From contig CM049322.1 of assembly GCA_026874595.1 (NCBI GenBank), positions 51,294,386-51,358,385 of the forward strand: a stretch of 64,000 nt of DNA, written 5' to 3'. Below are positions 1-11,755 of the stretch, one piece after another. The notes beneath the pieces were generated by a model. The model was not told the DNA's origin, did not search any database, and worked only from the letters and a program-made list of their open reading frames with translations. This DNA is from Sipunculus nudus. Its lineage: Eukaryota; Annelida; Sipuncula; Golfingiida; Sipunculidae. A program made the position numbers and the translations under genes. Within the stretch, counting starts at the first letter, position 1. Each line of letters begins with the position of its first letter.

Positions 1-29
1 TGGTGCTTTACCTATAACATTTATCATAC

Positions 30-1406
30 ATGAAAATAATGGCCACAGGTAAATTTTCAATAATTACATTAAATGTAAGAGGTTTGGGTTGAAAAAAGAA
101 AAGACTAGAAATCAACAGTTGGTTGTCAAATAGAGGTGGGTCTGAGAGTATTATATTCCTAGAAGAAGCCCATTGTAAAACAAATGTAGAGGAGTGTTGG
201 CAAAAAGAATGGTCTGGTTCAATTTATTTTTCTCATGGAACTTATATTGCAAGGGGTGTTGTTATTATGGTGGGTGAAAAATTAGAGTTTAAAGAATTGT
301 ACAAGCTTTCTGATGCTAATGGTCGTTATTTAATTTTGAAAGCTGTGGTTCAGGGTAATCATTATATTTTGATTAACACATATGCTCCTTACACTGAAAC
401 AGAACGTGTATCGTTCTTAACTAATTTTTCAAACTTATTAAAAAACCTAAACATGGATTCTGAAACACAGATAATTTGGGGAGGTGATCTAAACTTATGT
501 TAGTCAAAATTTGACACAGACACTGGGAATGTCAAAAGGTCACCAACTTCATCAAACATGCTAAGATCTATTCTGTGTGAGTATGATCTAGTTGACCTGT
601 GGAGGTTACGAAACCAGGATATATATCAATATACATGGCGATCGAAAAATCCAGTTAGACAAAAGCGACTTGATTATATATTTGTCGCAGGTTCTCTGAA
701 TGCCCATATAAAAGATATAGAAATTATACCTGCGATTCAAACTGATCATTCTGCAGTTATATGCACAGTTAACACTGTACTGAATTATGAACATGGTCCT
801 TCGCACTGGAAGTTGAATATATCTCTGCTAAATGATAACGAATACAAAACTTGTATAATAGAAAATATTAATCAGTTAAAAATAACACATAAAGGTCAAA
901 TGGATGAAAAGGCTTGGTGGGAGTATCTTAAATTTAAAATTAAAGAGATATCTATACGCTTCTCAAAGAAAAAACGAAACAAAGATCGTGAAAATATCCA
1001 AAATCTTGAGAAAAAACTTGCACAGGCGGAACAAAATTTATCCTCAATGAAGCCAGTCAACATGGAAGAATATGATAAACTAAAGAGTGAATTGGAACAG
1101 TATTATGAACATTTAACACAAGGCCAGATTGTACGATCTAGAGTTCAATGGTTTGAGGAAGGTGAAAGACCTTCAAATTTTTTTCTTAACATGCAGAAGA
1201 GAAAGAAATCAAAATCAACAATATACAAACTAATCAGCGACGAAAAAGAATTGACAGTCAAAAAAAATAATGTCTCACATAAAACTCATATGAAGAAAAA
1301 TATACTAGGAAATTGGTTTCTGGTACTGACTATGATCAATTTCTTTCTAGTATATCTTTTCCTTCTTTATCTTAGACAGAAATATGTAACTGTGATGGTA
1401 AAATAA
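30..1406 (+). pseudogene. LINE endonuclease domain, broken
   Basis: A start at 30 opens with an ITLNVRGL strand typical of exonuclease-endonuclease-phosphatase LINE domains. It continues in one frame through LINTYAP, GGDLN, LDYIF and TDHSAV, the usual order of endonuclease motifs. Two in-frame stops interrupt it, TGA at 90-92 and TAG at 501-503. After the endonuclease a lysine-rich linker leads to WFEEGERPSNFFLNMQKR, the conserved pre-RT segment. The frame is then lost near 1,290. Not functional. Confidence 0.8.
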
Positions 1407-1795
1407 GTAAAGATGAAATATTAAGGGTTTTGAAAGGAATGAAAAGTAATAAAACACCAGGGAATGATGGCATACCAAAAGAATTCTACTTGACCTTTTT
1501 TGATATTTTGTGTGATGATCTTGTCCTATGCTTCACAGACGGGGAATTAACGACAAGTCAGCAACAAGCTGTCATAACACTTATCGAAAAGCCTGGTAAG
1601 GATACTAGATATTTATCGTCGTGGAGACCAATAAGTAATGTAAAGCTTATAAAACACAATTTATTCACTGGTTGTCTATTCAACAAGCTATACCTCAGAA
1701 CTAGAAAAAAATACTCGCCGGCAAAAAAGAACCAGTTGATTTTTATGCCATCACCAGAGACCGTAAAGTTTTGCCACTGGGAGAAAATTGGGTAG
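1397..1795 (+). pseudogene. LINE reverse transcriptase N-terminal fragment
   Basis: This frame reads a KSNKTPGNDGIPKEFY motif, then LIEKPGKD and SSWRPISN, the first conserved RT blocks of L1-like elements. Downstream of the WRPISN block the alignment to an RT ends. The fingers/palm region with the YADD box is missing and unrelated codons run to a stop. The segment is shifted relative to the preceding endonuclease frame. Confidence 0.75.
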
Positions 1796-1821
1796 ACATT
1801 AGAAACATTAAGTTATGATAT

Positions 1822-2412
1822 ATGTATGATGAAATGATAAAAAATGAAGTATGTGAACCTCTTTCAAAATCATATCTCCAAAGTGTACTTGGGAATAGTT
1901 TTTCTTGGACTGATGCAGCTGCGCATATTTACACAACAACAATGGATATGTATTTGCGCCAGTTCCAGTATAGAATACTGCATAACTTTTTAACTGTAAA
2001 GGTAAAACTCTACATCTGGAGAATAGCTGACAACAACAGATGTTCTTATTGTTTTGTAGAACGTGAATCGGTCATGCATTTGTTTTGTGAATGTATAGTC
2101 AGCGTAATTTTTTATTGTAAGATAAAAGAATGGGCCTGTAACTATGGAATAAATCTACCACTATTGAATACATGCATAAACTTTATGGGAAGTAGCAAAA
2201 ATGCCCAACATAAGGCTCTTATTGACACCATATTGTTAATTTTTAAATTGGTGGTATTTTCTGACAGGGAAATGTTTGATGCTCCATCTTTTAATAATTT
2301 TCTTAAGAAAGTAAAATGTATTGAACGATTGGAAAGAAGGGTAGCAGAAAAAAGAAACAAACTCGATAAACATGTACAAAAATGGAAAATTATCCAACCA
2401 GGCTTAATGTGA
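1822..2412 (+). pseudogene. LINE C-terminal segment with Cys/His knuckle
   Basis: About 196 codons resemble the region after the RT in L1/Tx1-like elements. A FQYRILHNFL helix precedes a CSYC-x8-H-x3-C-type putative metal knuckle (around residues 73-90). The end is lysine-rich. The segment is in the third frame relative to the two fragments before it and has no start context of its own, so it is a remnant, not a gene. Confidence 0.7.
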
Positions 2413-2611
2413 CTATGCAATAATGTTATATTAATTATTAGATTTAACGTGATTGTTTGTAGATTATGTTTGACTATGTTATGATATTAAACTTTTCTCG
2501 GGCGATGTCGATGATGAAATGAGATATATGGAATAAATGATGCTCTGAGACAAACCCCGGAGAAAATTTGAAGAGAAAAAAAAGAGAAAGAAGGAAAGAA
2601 AACAAAAGAAG

Positions 2612-3586
2612 AAAAAAAAAAGTCCCTCAATTGCGCTTCTATAATATTTTTTTAGGTGAGCGTGTTCGTTATTCATATTTTGTTCAGCAAGTAAATATAG
2701 TTAATAGTAATTCTCGGTGAACTGGTTATTAATTCAAGGACAGTGAGTTCCGTTTTATATGCACGGCCGTGGCGCCACCTTATAAGTAATAATAAGGCCA
2801 CGTAATTGGTAATATTCAATGACCAGTTCGGATCGGCCTTGGTATTAGTGACAACGTTGTAGGTATATATGCCTAGTGAGGCCATAGGGCCATGTGTTAG
2901 TATTAGTAACTAGTTAGGCCATGGGGCCATAATATAAATAAATATAACATTATAATGTCATGTAACTGCATATTTCTGTACATGTATGTTTAAGTTAATA
3001 ATATTGCACCAATTTGAATCTGGCATTTGAACTTTAAGGACAGCACGTCCCTTAATTGTGCTTCTAATACATTTTTCAGGTGAGCGTGTTCGTTATTCAT
3101 ATTTTGTTAAGCAAGTGAATATAACATAGTTAATAGTTATTCTCGGTGAACTGGTTATTAATTCAAGGACAGTGAGTTCCGTTTTATATGCACGGCCGTG
3201 GTGCCACCTTATAAGTAATAATAAGGCCACGTAATTGGTAATATTCAATGACCAGTTCGGATCGGCCTTGGTATTAGTGACAACATTGTAGGGTATATAT
3301 GCCTAAAGAGGCCATAGGGCCATGTGTTAGTATTAGTAACTAGTTAGGCCATGGGGCCATAATATAAATAAATATAACATTATAATGTCATGTAACTGCA
3401 TATTTCTGTATATGTATGTTTAAGTTAATAATATTGCACCAATTTGACTCTGGCATTCGAATTTTGAGGACACCACGTTCCTAAATTGTGCTGCTATGAC
3501 ATTTTTCAGAATAAAGCCATGCACAACAGTACTGTCCCGGGTGTTTTGGTCACCACGCATGTGTGTGCTTGTTGAGCCCCGTCACA
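2612..3586 (+). repeat. 5' LTR with two tandem ~430 bp units
   Basis: After a short partial copy, two near-identical units run 2,656-3,079 and 3,080-3,509. Each begins GTGAGCGTG and ends TTTTTCAG. A unique tail (3,510-3,586) follows with AATAAA and the terminal CACA. The 3' copy of this LTR (from 8,842) has only one unit. The true left edge of the LTR is uncertain because it abuts the A-rich tail of the upstream LINE. Confidence 0.75.
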
Positions 3587-3588
3587 CT

Positions 3589-3606
3589 TGGTAGCAGAGC
3601 GTGGTT
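3589..3606 (+). other. Putative primer-binding site
   Basis: TGGTAGCAGAGCGTGGTT lies three bases after the terminal CACA of the 5' LTR. TGG is the complement of a tRNA CCA end, and TGGTAGCAGAGC-like sites are common in Gypsy elements. I cannot name the tRNA. Confidence 0.55.
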
Positions 3607-4730
3607 GTGCTTTTACCGCCGCAGTATCGTTTGTGCCATGTGCTTTTTCTGACCTGTACAACATGCATGTCGTCACGCCCACAAAGGAACTGTCCGACGA
3701 GCTGTCCACTTCATGTGCCCTATGATATCTTCTGCTTTGCATGCTGCTTGCCGCTTGCTGTTTTCGCTTTGTGACTATCGCTGATACTTTGCATTCTTTC
3801 GCCGTAAGGAATATCGCTGATTACATGGTGGGGTACACACCACCAGAACGCAATCCTACAGGACTATTATGACGTTAGTGACATTTTGGGTTTTTTATTT
3901 ATTAAAAAAAATTTGCATTATCGTCGCTTCGCGCCAGGACCAAAAGTCCCATGGACATAAACAGTGAACAGCGTAAACTCCATTCCAGTGTGTTTTATGC
4001 GAATGTATTGGATATTTTGTGCTTATGATTGTTGCTTGTTTACTTAAATGTTTGCATATAAATTTAATGATTGCATATTTCACTGTAAAAACCTTTAACG
4101 CTTGCATGTTGGATACACCAGTAAGAGTAGCACCTTAAGTGTTTTGTTTCATGGTTCATTGCACATGGTCTTTTTAAAAGGGTACTAGGATTTAAATTCA
4201 AGACGCTCGCTTGCACGCTTGCATTTGTGATTAAAGGTCAAGGTAGTTAACTTATTGTACCTGCGCATGTGTTTATTGCGATGTTTTTGCATGTGTTGAC
4301 ATTGCATGTTGTGCTTACCGTTCAGTAGGTGCATGCTGTGTAGGTTTGTCAAAACGAAAATTGACGTAGGTCTGTAATCAGATCAATTGTCATTTTCGTC
4401 AGGTCAGTTCTCATTTAATTGACATGACTAAGTTAGATTGAATAATCCGTGGCAGTATACTCGATACTTGATGTAATGTTTACAGTTGACCAGTTGGTAG
4501 GGGATAGGTGTAGTAGATGATATTTTATCACCAGTTGTCATCAATTGTTGATAAATATCATCGAATGTAAATAGTTGTTAGTTGTTGTTGGCATTTTGGC
4601 ATGAGTTGTTGTTCAATTTATGAACGCGGGTTACTGATTGATCCTCTCAGTACTAATATCAGTCCTGAGTTTTAGAGCTTGATATTTTTCGATTGCTGAA
4701 TTGTCAGTCTTGGTTGGATTGTCAGTCAGG
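3607..4730. other. Gypsy leader, non-coding
   Basis: Spacer between the primer-binding site and the first Gag codon. No coding potential stands out on either strand. Only short open frames are present, and the base composition matches the neighbouring internal region. Confidence 0.5.
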
Positions 4731-5940
4731 ATGGTGGATATAGGTTGTGTTGTAAGGCTATCTGGTATTGAGCCCGATGCCACATATAAGGAACTACCTA
4801 GTTATGTTTCACAAATCGGCAAGGTTACCAACCTTTTGTTTGGTCCAAGAGGCCCATTCAGGTCTCAATACCGGTCGAGGATATGTAGTATTTCATGAAA
4901 GAATATCAGCCTCGCAGGCTGTAGATACGCTTACGGGTAGCAAGTTGAACGAAAGCGAACGATACAAATTGTTAGTTGAACCTGCTAGTGATGATCAATG
5001 TGCAGAGATAGTGTCTCTCATAGCATGGAAGCGTGTAGAGTTAGTTGATTTGTCTTCCATAACTGGAAGGGGGTTGGCTTTGTTCATCAGTTAGCCGATA
5101 GACTCAATTACCTAACAGATGATGAAGTAAATGCATTAACATCAGAGCTCAGAACTCGACGTGGTCACATTGTCCCTGCCAGTAACGGTAAAGCTAACTA
5201 TTCTTTTATCACTCCTAGACTTCCTGTATATCCTGTAGCTACAATCAGTGGCGCTCAAATGTGAAAGCTCTCATAAGTGACGATTTCACTCCTGACTCTC
5301 GGGCATTGACCGCTATACATCAGTCTGTGAAAGGTACGGCAGGGAGAGTTTTGCTTTCTCTGCCAGATAACTGTTCACCTATTGGTATACTTGATAAATT
5401 TGATAAATACTTCGGTAATGTACTGCCCCTAAATCTGCTTAAAAACCAGATCAATTCTAGTAGGCAGAAACCGAAAGAGGACATTGTTTCTTGGAGCTGT
5501 TGCCTCCATAGTATACTTGATTCAATCAATGCTAAACACCCATGCCCCGCCATGAGTATGATCAATTATTTCTGTCAAAATTTTGGAATGGATTGTATTC
5601 TACACATATCCAAGAAGCCAATCGTCATAAATACGATTATGACGAGGATTATGATGAGTTATTCACGGCATGTCAACCCAAGTCCCCAACCTCATTTCAA
5701 TTCTATTCTCAAGAATCTGGAGAGTCTTCTCTTGATAAGATCTTCGAAAGATTAGATGCCATGGACAATAGATTGTCTGAGACTGAGAAATCTAAAAAGG
5801 TATCCTCCCAGAGTTCATCCCTTACTAGGCAGAAAGATCAGTCCAGATCAGTGTCTACGGACACTGAGAGACCTTTCTGTTCACGGTATAGGCGTAACAC
5901 GCATACGGATGACATGTGTCATGCCAGAAGGGATTGGTAA
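4731..5940 (+). pseudogene. Gypsy Gag: RRM-like start, capsid, partial zinc knuckle
   Basis: The ATG at 4,731 opens an RRM-like fold: a VVRLSGIEPDATYKEL first strand/helix and, after a frame shift near 4,860, a GRGYVVFHE strand resembling RNP1. Further shifts lead into a capsid of PNMA/Gypsy type, with SVKGTAGRVLLSLP, a DIVSW helix around 5,480 and, after another shift, KFWNGL and NRHKYD. A coiled DAMDNRLSETE stretch precedes a degraded CCHC-like knuckle ending in THTDDMCHARRD. At least three frame shifts are needed, so it is inactive. Confidence 0.75.
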
Positions 5941-6046
5941 GTTACTAAAAAAACTAGATTTGACATGTTCTGAGAAGTGGAAGAGAACAGGTGCGGGTGT
6001 ACATGATACTCCCACTAACTGTTAACCATCGATACCAGTACCTCTT

Positions 6047-6382
6047 GTAGGTAATACACAACTTGTTGATGTAATCGCCGAAGACGTAAAATGTACCGGT
6101 TTGCTAGATACAGGTTCGCAGGTATGTACTGTTTCTGAAACCTTTTTCACACAACATTTATCCTCCTCTGATCTAGAAACCGTTGACAAAATTATTGATC
6201 TGAGACAAGTAGATGGAGAAAAGGTAGATTACCTGGAAATTGTGCCCGCTGATATAAACTTTCCAGAGTTCCATTCCACTCAGGTATTCTCTGTTCCTGT
6301 TTTGGTCATGAAAGACACTAAATTTAACTATGTCCCATTTATTATCGGAACTAATGTTCTTTATTCTTTCTTAAATTTCTAA
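6047..6382 (+). pseudogene. Gypsy aspartic protease domain
   Basis: The frame reads GLLDTGSQVCTVS, the retropepsin active-site DTGS, and later PFIIGTNVL, the hydrophobic ILGxNxL-like block at the end of retroviral-type proteases. The domain is of normal size (about 90-110 aa) and uninterrupted, but it is isolated between broken Gag and RT segments. Confidence 0.8.
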
Positions 6383-8220
6383 AGCAAGATTGTGGGGATG
6401 GTTTTGTCCAAAAGTTAAATGTGCCTACATCCTGGCTAAGTGCCTTTCAGTGTATTCAAATTCGGAATAAGAGATCTTTAAATGTCACGGGACATGCCTT
6501 TTCTACCAGGCCCATAGAAGTCTTCCATTAGGGTCACTTATAATGCTTTAACTAGTCTTAACTCCAGGCAAAATACTTATTTTGACGGAGACCAGTACTT
6601 TTCAAGGCTTACCTGCGGCACTATTGCTAATCCCTCTATTATAGGAAGTTGATTTTTCTACTGGTTCAACTCATCACATCCCTGTTCAGGTTCAGAACTT
6701 AACATGCCATACCATTACAATTCCAAATAAAGCTGTACTTTGCAAACTGCAACAGGCTACATTAGCAGAAGCAGAAATCCCAGTTCCAGTTGAGAATCAA
6801 TCTCTTCTCAACTCTTTAAATATGGGCAGTAATCTTTCACCTGCTTAGTCTTAACGGTTACAACAGTTTTTAATTTATTGGAAACATATATAAGTGACAC
6901 TGATATAGGTCGCACAAATCGTTTAAAACATCGCATTTTTCTTACCAATCAGAAGCCCTTTCGGGAGAGGTATCGTAGAATATCCCCACAGCTATACCAA
7001 GAGGTTAAAGAACATCTTCGTGATATGTTAGAAGCCAAGGTGATCAGAGAAAGTAGATCGCCTTTTTCCTCTCCCGTTGTGTTAATTCGTAAAGGAGATG
7101 GATCATTAAGATTTTGTATTTGACTACAGGACCTTAAATAGTAGAACAGTCAAGGACGCGCATGCTTTCCCTCGAATTGATGATACATTAGATTCTTTGA
7201 TAGGTGCCAGGTACTTTTCGTCTCTCGACTGAGTCAGGATACTGGCAGGTTGAGGTCGACGAAGAGAATAAGGCAAAAAACTGTTTTCACTGTCGGATCT
7301 CTGGGTTTTTATGAGTGGGAAACCATGACGTTCGGCTTGATTTCAGCTCCTGCAACATCCCATCGCCTTATGCAAAAGGTTATTGATGATTTACACCTCA
7401 AAGAATGGTTATTATATCTTGATGACATAAAAGTATTTTCAAAAACCTTTAATGAGCACCTTGAGAGATTAGAATATGTATTTAAACGGTTGGCAGAAGC
7501 AGGGCTTAAACTAAAACCATCTAAGTGTTGGTTGCTACGAGAAAAACTTTAATATCTAGGACATGTTGTCTCCCCGGGAAGATAGAGGCAGTCAAAAAGT
7601 TGCCTAGACTTATGTCCGTTTGGGATATTCGCCGGTTTATTGGCTTCGCCAGTTTCTATAGGCGATTTGTTCCTTATTGTGCTAAAGTCGCCAGGCCTCT
7701 ACATAATTTGTTGAGAGGTAGTTCCTCAAAGACCAGAGAATCTAGACAAAAACAAAATTCTGCTATTGAATCTTTTCACTGGGAAAGTGAGCACGAGATA
7801 GCTTTTAACAAAATCATCAAAATCATCCTTTCTTCATCCCCTTCTACTGGCATTTGCTGACTTCAGCACGGATGCTAGTTTTGACGGCATCTCTTGTGTT
7901 TTATACCAGGAACAGGATTGGCAAAGGCGTCCTGTAGCGTATGCTAGCCGTGGCTTGTCACCTTTTGAGTGCAGGTATCCAGCTCATAAATTAGAATTTC
8001 TTGCCCTTAAATGGTGCATCACCGACAATTCAAAGAGTATTTATATGGGTCGTAGTTCACGGTTTATACCGATAACAATCCATTGACATATTATTTCTAG
8101 TGCCAGGTTAGATGCAACGCTGGGTTGCTGAGATGGCAAACTACAATTTTAACATTAAATATAGGGCTGGTAGACATAACTTTGATGCTGACGCATTGTC
8201 CAGAATTCCTGGGGCGATTA
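6383..8220 (+). pseudogene. Gypsy reverse transcriptase and RNase H, broken
   Basis: Recognisable blocks in order are: QPFR-like lead [10 protein letters not shown] (about 6,955); [20 protein letters not shown] (about 7,060); TFGLISAPATSHRLM (about 7,335); the catalytic YLDDI (about 7,420); the connection segment FIGFASFYRRFVPYCAKVARPL (about 7,640); an RNase H-like FSTDASFDG (about 7,865); and NIKYRAGRHNFDADALSR (about 8,150). Stops and shifts separate the blocks, for example TGA in the RT at about 7,120 and 7,228. About 500 bases after the protease are unassigned. Confidence 0.85.
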
Positions 8221-8487
8221 GAGATCAAGAACAGAGAGAACAGGATATTCCTGCGAATGTAGTAAAAGCTATTTGCGAGGCACATTTAAGATCTCCTGTA
8301 GTTTCTATCAATGCTATTAACATGTACCACCCTCATAAGCCAACTTTACTCTGTAACTTGTCAGCACCTCCGCTTTTGGATGTAGTTCATGATATTCGCT
8401 CTGAGCAAGTCAAAGACTCGGTTTCGACGCCATTTGTACTCCATCTCAAACATGGAACTAGAATTAAAAGACATAGCCTGAATTGAA

Positions 8488-8840
8488 GTCAATTGCGATT
8501 TCTTAAAATGTTGAAGTCCTTGACTTTACGCAATGGTATTCTATACCGTAAATGTCATTCCAGTGGTGATACTGTTCACCAGATACTAGTTCCATGTAGT
8601 CTCAGGAAAGAGGCATTAAATGGTGTCCATGATAAAGTTGGACATATTGGCCGCAATCGTACCATACAATTAGCACAGGACCGGTTTTACTGGCCTGGTA
8701 TGACACGAGATGTAGCAGACTATATTAAGGAGTGTCCTTACTGCATCAGCAAGAAAACTCCCCCTCAAGTAGCCGCCCTTGTTTCTTTATCATCTTCAGG
8801 GCCAATGGATTTACTATGTATAGATTTTCCTAATAGACCT
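8488..8840 (+). pseudogene. Gypsy integrase N-terminus, truncated
   Basis: An HHCC zinc domain is clear: HDKVGHIG, then FYWPGMTRDVADYIKECPYC. MDLLCIDF follows, holding the first Asp of the DDE triad. The sequence then passes into the 3' LTR with no second Asp or Glu, no chromodomain and no polypurine tract. This indicates a deletion joining integrase to the terminal block. Confidence 0.85.
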
Positions 8841-8841
8841 G

Positions 8842-9421
8842 GCATTCGAACTTTGAGGACAGCACATCCCTCCATTGCGCTTCTATTACATTTGTCAGGT
8901 GAGCGTGTTCGTTATTCATATTTTGTTCACCAAGTAAACATAGTATAGTTAATAGTAATTCTCGGTGAACTGGTTATTAATTCAAGGACAGTGAGTTCCG
9001 TTTTATATGCACGGCCGTGGCGCCATCTTATAAGTAATACGTAATTGGTAATATTCAATGACCAGTTCGGATCGGCCTTGGTATTAGTGACCACGTTGTT
9101 GGTATCAGTGCCTAGTGTGGCCATAGGGCCACGTGTTAGTATTAGTACCTAGATAGGACATGGGGCCACAATAATAAATAAATATAACATTATAATGTCA
9201 TGTAACTGCATATTTCTGTATATATTTCTGCATGAACCTAATAGTTATGTATGTTTAAGCTAATTATATTGCACCAATTTGACTCTGGCATTCGAACTTT
9301 GAGGACAGCTCGTCTCTCATTTGTGCTTCAATAACATTTTTCAGAATAAAGCCATGCCCAACAGTACTGTCCCGGGTGTTTCTGTCTTAACGCATGTGTG
9401 TGTCTGTTGAGACCCGTCACA
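8842..9421 (+). repeat. 3' LTR with a single ~446 bp unit
   Basis: A GGCATTCGAACTTTGAGGAC lead is followed by one GTGAGCG...TTTTTCAG unit (8,899-9,344) and the tail with AATAAA and the CACA end. Compared with the 5' block it lacks one unit and carries a small insertion near 9,220. Confidence 0.75.
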
Positions 9422-10239
9422 CATATATATATCATTTAAATGGGGGGTTGCACCCCCAAACCCCCGATTAGTCCAAGAGCCACAGATAATATCTCAAGAG
9501 AGGGAGGAAAAAGCTGTGATAAAAAAAAATTTATACAACACCTAAACATGTAAATAAGTGTCATGTTGGTCATTTTGTACCAGGAAAGGGAGACCATTTT
9601 TAAAGAGATAATACATATACAAATATGACAATAGAATAGATACTAAGCATTTACAGGAGTGAAACATGCTTGTTAAGGCACAACTGAGGTTTGTTATTGT
9701 CCAGTTGAGCCCTGGCGTAGAGGTATTGGTGTAGGAAGGATTCTATAGTTCTGCCTGATCTTCCACAAAAATGCAGACCTTATATAAATATCCTCTATAA
9801 CCCTATATTCTATAGACAGGGTAAACATACCCACCTGATTTTCGATAATGGTGTTTTAACGCCAGTGTCTTGAATTGAACAACACCCTGTCGGTCATTAT
9901 ATCATGGAAATCCCGTTTCCTTAAAATAGATTCACTGTTAGACTGATACCCTGCTCTCACTATGGATGATAGAATCGAACACGGATCAGGGGACATATTC
10001 ATTATATAACATCACATAGGCGGCAAAACCGCGAGGTGGGGGGGGGGGGGGGTTGCCAAGTTAGGGGAGACTAAGCCCCCCCCCCCCCCCCCCCCCCCCC
10101 CATTGTAAAATGATGTATAAACATAAAAAGTACCAGTATTCCTCAATGTACATGAATATATATTCTCCTGTACAGGCCTGTAGTAGACTACCCCCTCCCC
10201 ATATCAACCCCTTAAGTGCGTACACACACACACACACAT
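9422..10239. other. Gene-free stretch with C- and G-runs
   Basis: No coding signal. It contains a GGGGGTTGCACCCCC-like inverted motif near 9,440, a G-run near 10,038, a C-run of about 26 at 10,075-10,100, and a short CA repeat. Bases 9,895-9,985 resemble 22,764-22,850 in the same orientation, marking a dispersed repeat. Confidence 0.5.
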
Positions 10240-10426
10240 ATAATGTAATATATATATATATATATATCAAACAGTCCGAGAGTTTAGCTCATGTTCGATT
10301 TATGACACTACGGTCCGTTTCGCCAGGTGATCACACCTGAAGAGCCTTCTGGGCGAAACGGACCGTAGTGTCATAAATCGAACATGAGCTAAACTCTCGA
10401 ACTGTTTGATATATATATTACATTAT
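10240..10426. repeat. Fold-back inverted repeat
   Basis: Two 58-base arms (about 10,267-10,324 and 10,352-10,409) are reverse complements with one mismatch. The symmetry extends outward through TA repeats to ATAATGTAAT / ATTACATTAT. The loop of about 27 bases itself holds AGGTGATCACACCT, nearly self-complementary. A CTGAAGA...CGAAAC pairing pattern inside resembles a hammerhead-ribozyme core, as found in Penelope-like elements. That reading is a guess. Confidence 0.8.
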
Positions 10427-10511
10427 CTATGCTCTCTGTTTTACGGATCGAGCCCTCTGTTGACGCAAGGTTACGAACTTATATTGATTTATATATATAT
10501 ACACTCTAAAA

Positions 10512-10800
10512 ATGGATCGGTTAAATTCAACCAAAAAATTGGTTGAAATCAACCGGTCTTCTCGGTTGATATGTGTCCAACCAATTAACCGGTTGATTTC
10601 AACCGATCCCTATTGGTTGATTTTTCAACCAATTTTTTTGGTTGAAATCAACCATGTGACTGGTTGAAATCAACCATGTGATTGGTTGAAATCAACCAAC
10701 AAAAATGGTTGAAAACAACCAATACTGAATCAACCAATTTGATTCAGATGACCATATTGGTTAAAATCAACCAAGAAAATTGGTTAAGAAGGAACCAACT
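10512..10800. repeat. Subterminal GGTTGAAATCAACC cluster
   Basis: About a dozen copies of TTGGTTGA or its complement occur in both orientations, several fused into the palindrome TTGGTTGAAATCAACCA. A sparser matching set lies at the other end (19,735-19,850). Such subterminal arrays are often transposase-binding sites. That role is inferred. Confidence 0.7.
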
Positions 10801-10879
10801 GAATACCCTAGCAAAATATGAAATGGTTACAAAATGCAGTTGAATTCAGCCACAATTGCCTGAAAACAACTAACACCAA

Positions 10880-11709
10880 AAAAATTGTGCATAAAATTGT
10901 GATGCAGTGTGCTCAAATATCATGGTGAAAAAGAATTAAATATACCTTTGTACCAAGTAATGTCAAACTCAGCCAGTCAAATGAACAAAATAAAACACAA
11001 TTTGCACTTTGCATGATACTGCTGTTCCTCTGATTGTAGAAATGTAATGAAATTGGAAATATCACTTTGTGTGGCAGTACAAGTGCTCTGATAACCAGCT
11101 TGCATTCATACATCAACCTTTTGTCTGAAATGGTAGACACAAAACAAGAGCATTATATTTATAAAAATAATTGTTTAATAAGTCCAGTAAAATAACAATG
11201 TAACATATAATTAAATCATGCATGCAGTACACAACTTGTAACTGCACAACTGACGACACAAACCTCCATTTAAAAACATATATATACAAGTAAGATATTC
11301 TAGAGTCCAATGCTAAAAATTGAATTTCAGGAAATTGAATTCACAATTACTGATAATTTAAAAATGGACAGATAGACAGGTATACAAACAGAGTTAATCA
11401 CTTTATCTCCCTTTCTGCTGAAGCTGGAAATGATTAACATATGTTTGAAGTACTCTGGAAGTGCAGTGTCATGGATACCTGACTCATAAAATGATGAAAC
11501 AAGAGTCTACAGTCAATACTGTTCCCTGATGACTTTCTTCATTCCATATGCCTGCATGCATCATGATGTCTGAGAAACACAGCAACACTGAACTCAGTCA
11601 CTGTTGATCTTCATCAAACATTTAGAAACTGAATTTCTAGATCTGAAAATACATCAAATTTCACATTAATAATAAAAGATGAAAATATGTGTTGGTGTTA
11701 ATACTGTTC

Positions 11710-11755
<46 letters not shown>

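Larger units (their letters stand above)
30..2604 (+). mobile_element. Degenerate L1/Tx1-like non-LTR retrotransposon
   Basis: An apurinic-type endonuclease, a reverse-transcriptase fragment and a Cys/His-containing C-terminal segment follow each other on one strand, but in three frames. The catalytic core of the RT is absent, so the copy is internally deleted. A purine-rich, A-rich tail (about 2,570-2,612) follows the last coding segment, as expected for a LINE 3' end, and runs straight into the next repeat. Assignment to the L1/Tx1 group rests on the style of the RT lead-in and of the C-terminal segment. Confidence 0.8.
2612..9421 (+). mobile_element. Decayed Gypsy-type LTR retrotransposon
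   Basis: Related terminal blocks at 2,612-3,586 and 8,842-9,421 both end in an AATAAAGCC...CCCGTCACA tail. The upstream block is followed by a tRNA-primer-like site. Between them lie, in Gypsy order, Gag, aspartic protease, reverse transcriptase, RNase H and the start of integrase, all on the plus strand and all broken by stops and shifts. Integrase is cut off right after its first catalytic Asp and joins the 3' terminal block directly. The copy cannot move by itself. Confidence 0.85.

Noticed and set aside
2656-3509. Real host introns, suggested by GTGAG...CAG units
   Set aside because: The same units occur at the other end of a Gypsy element and are flanked by the LTR tail. They are part of the LTR, not of a host gene.
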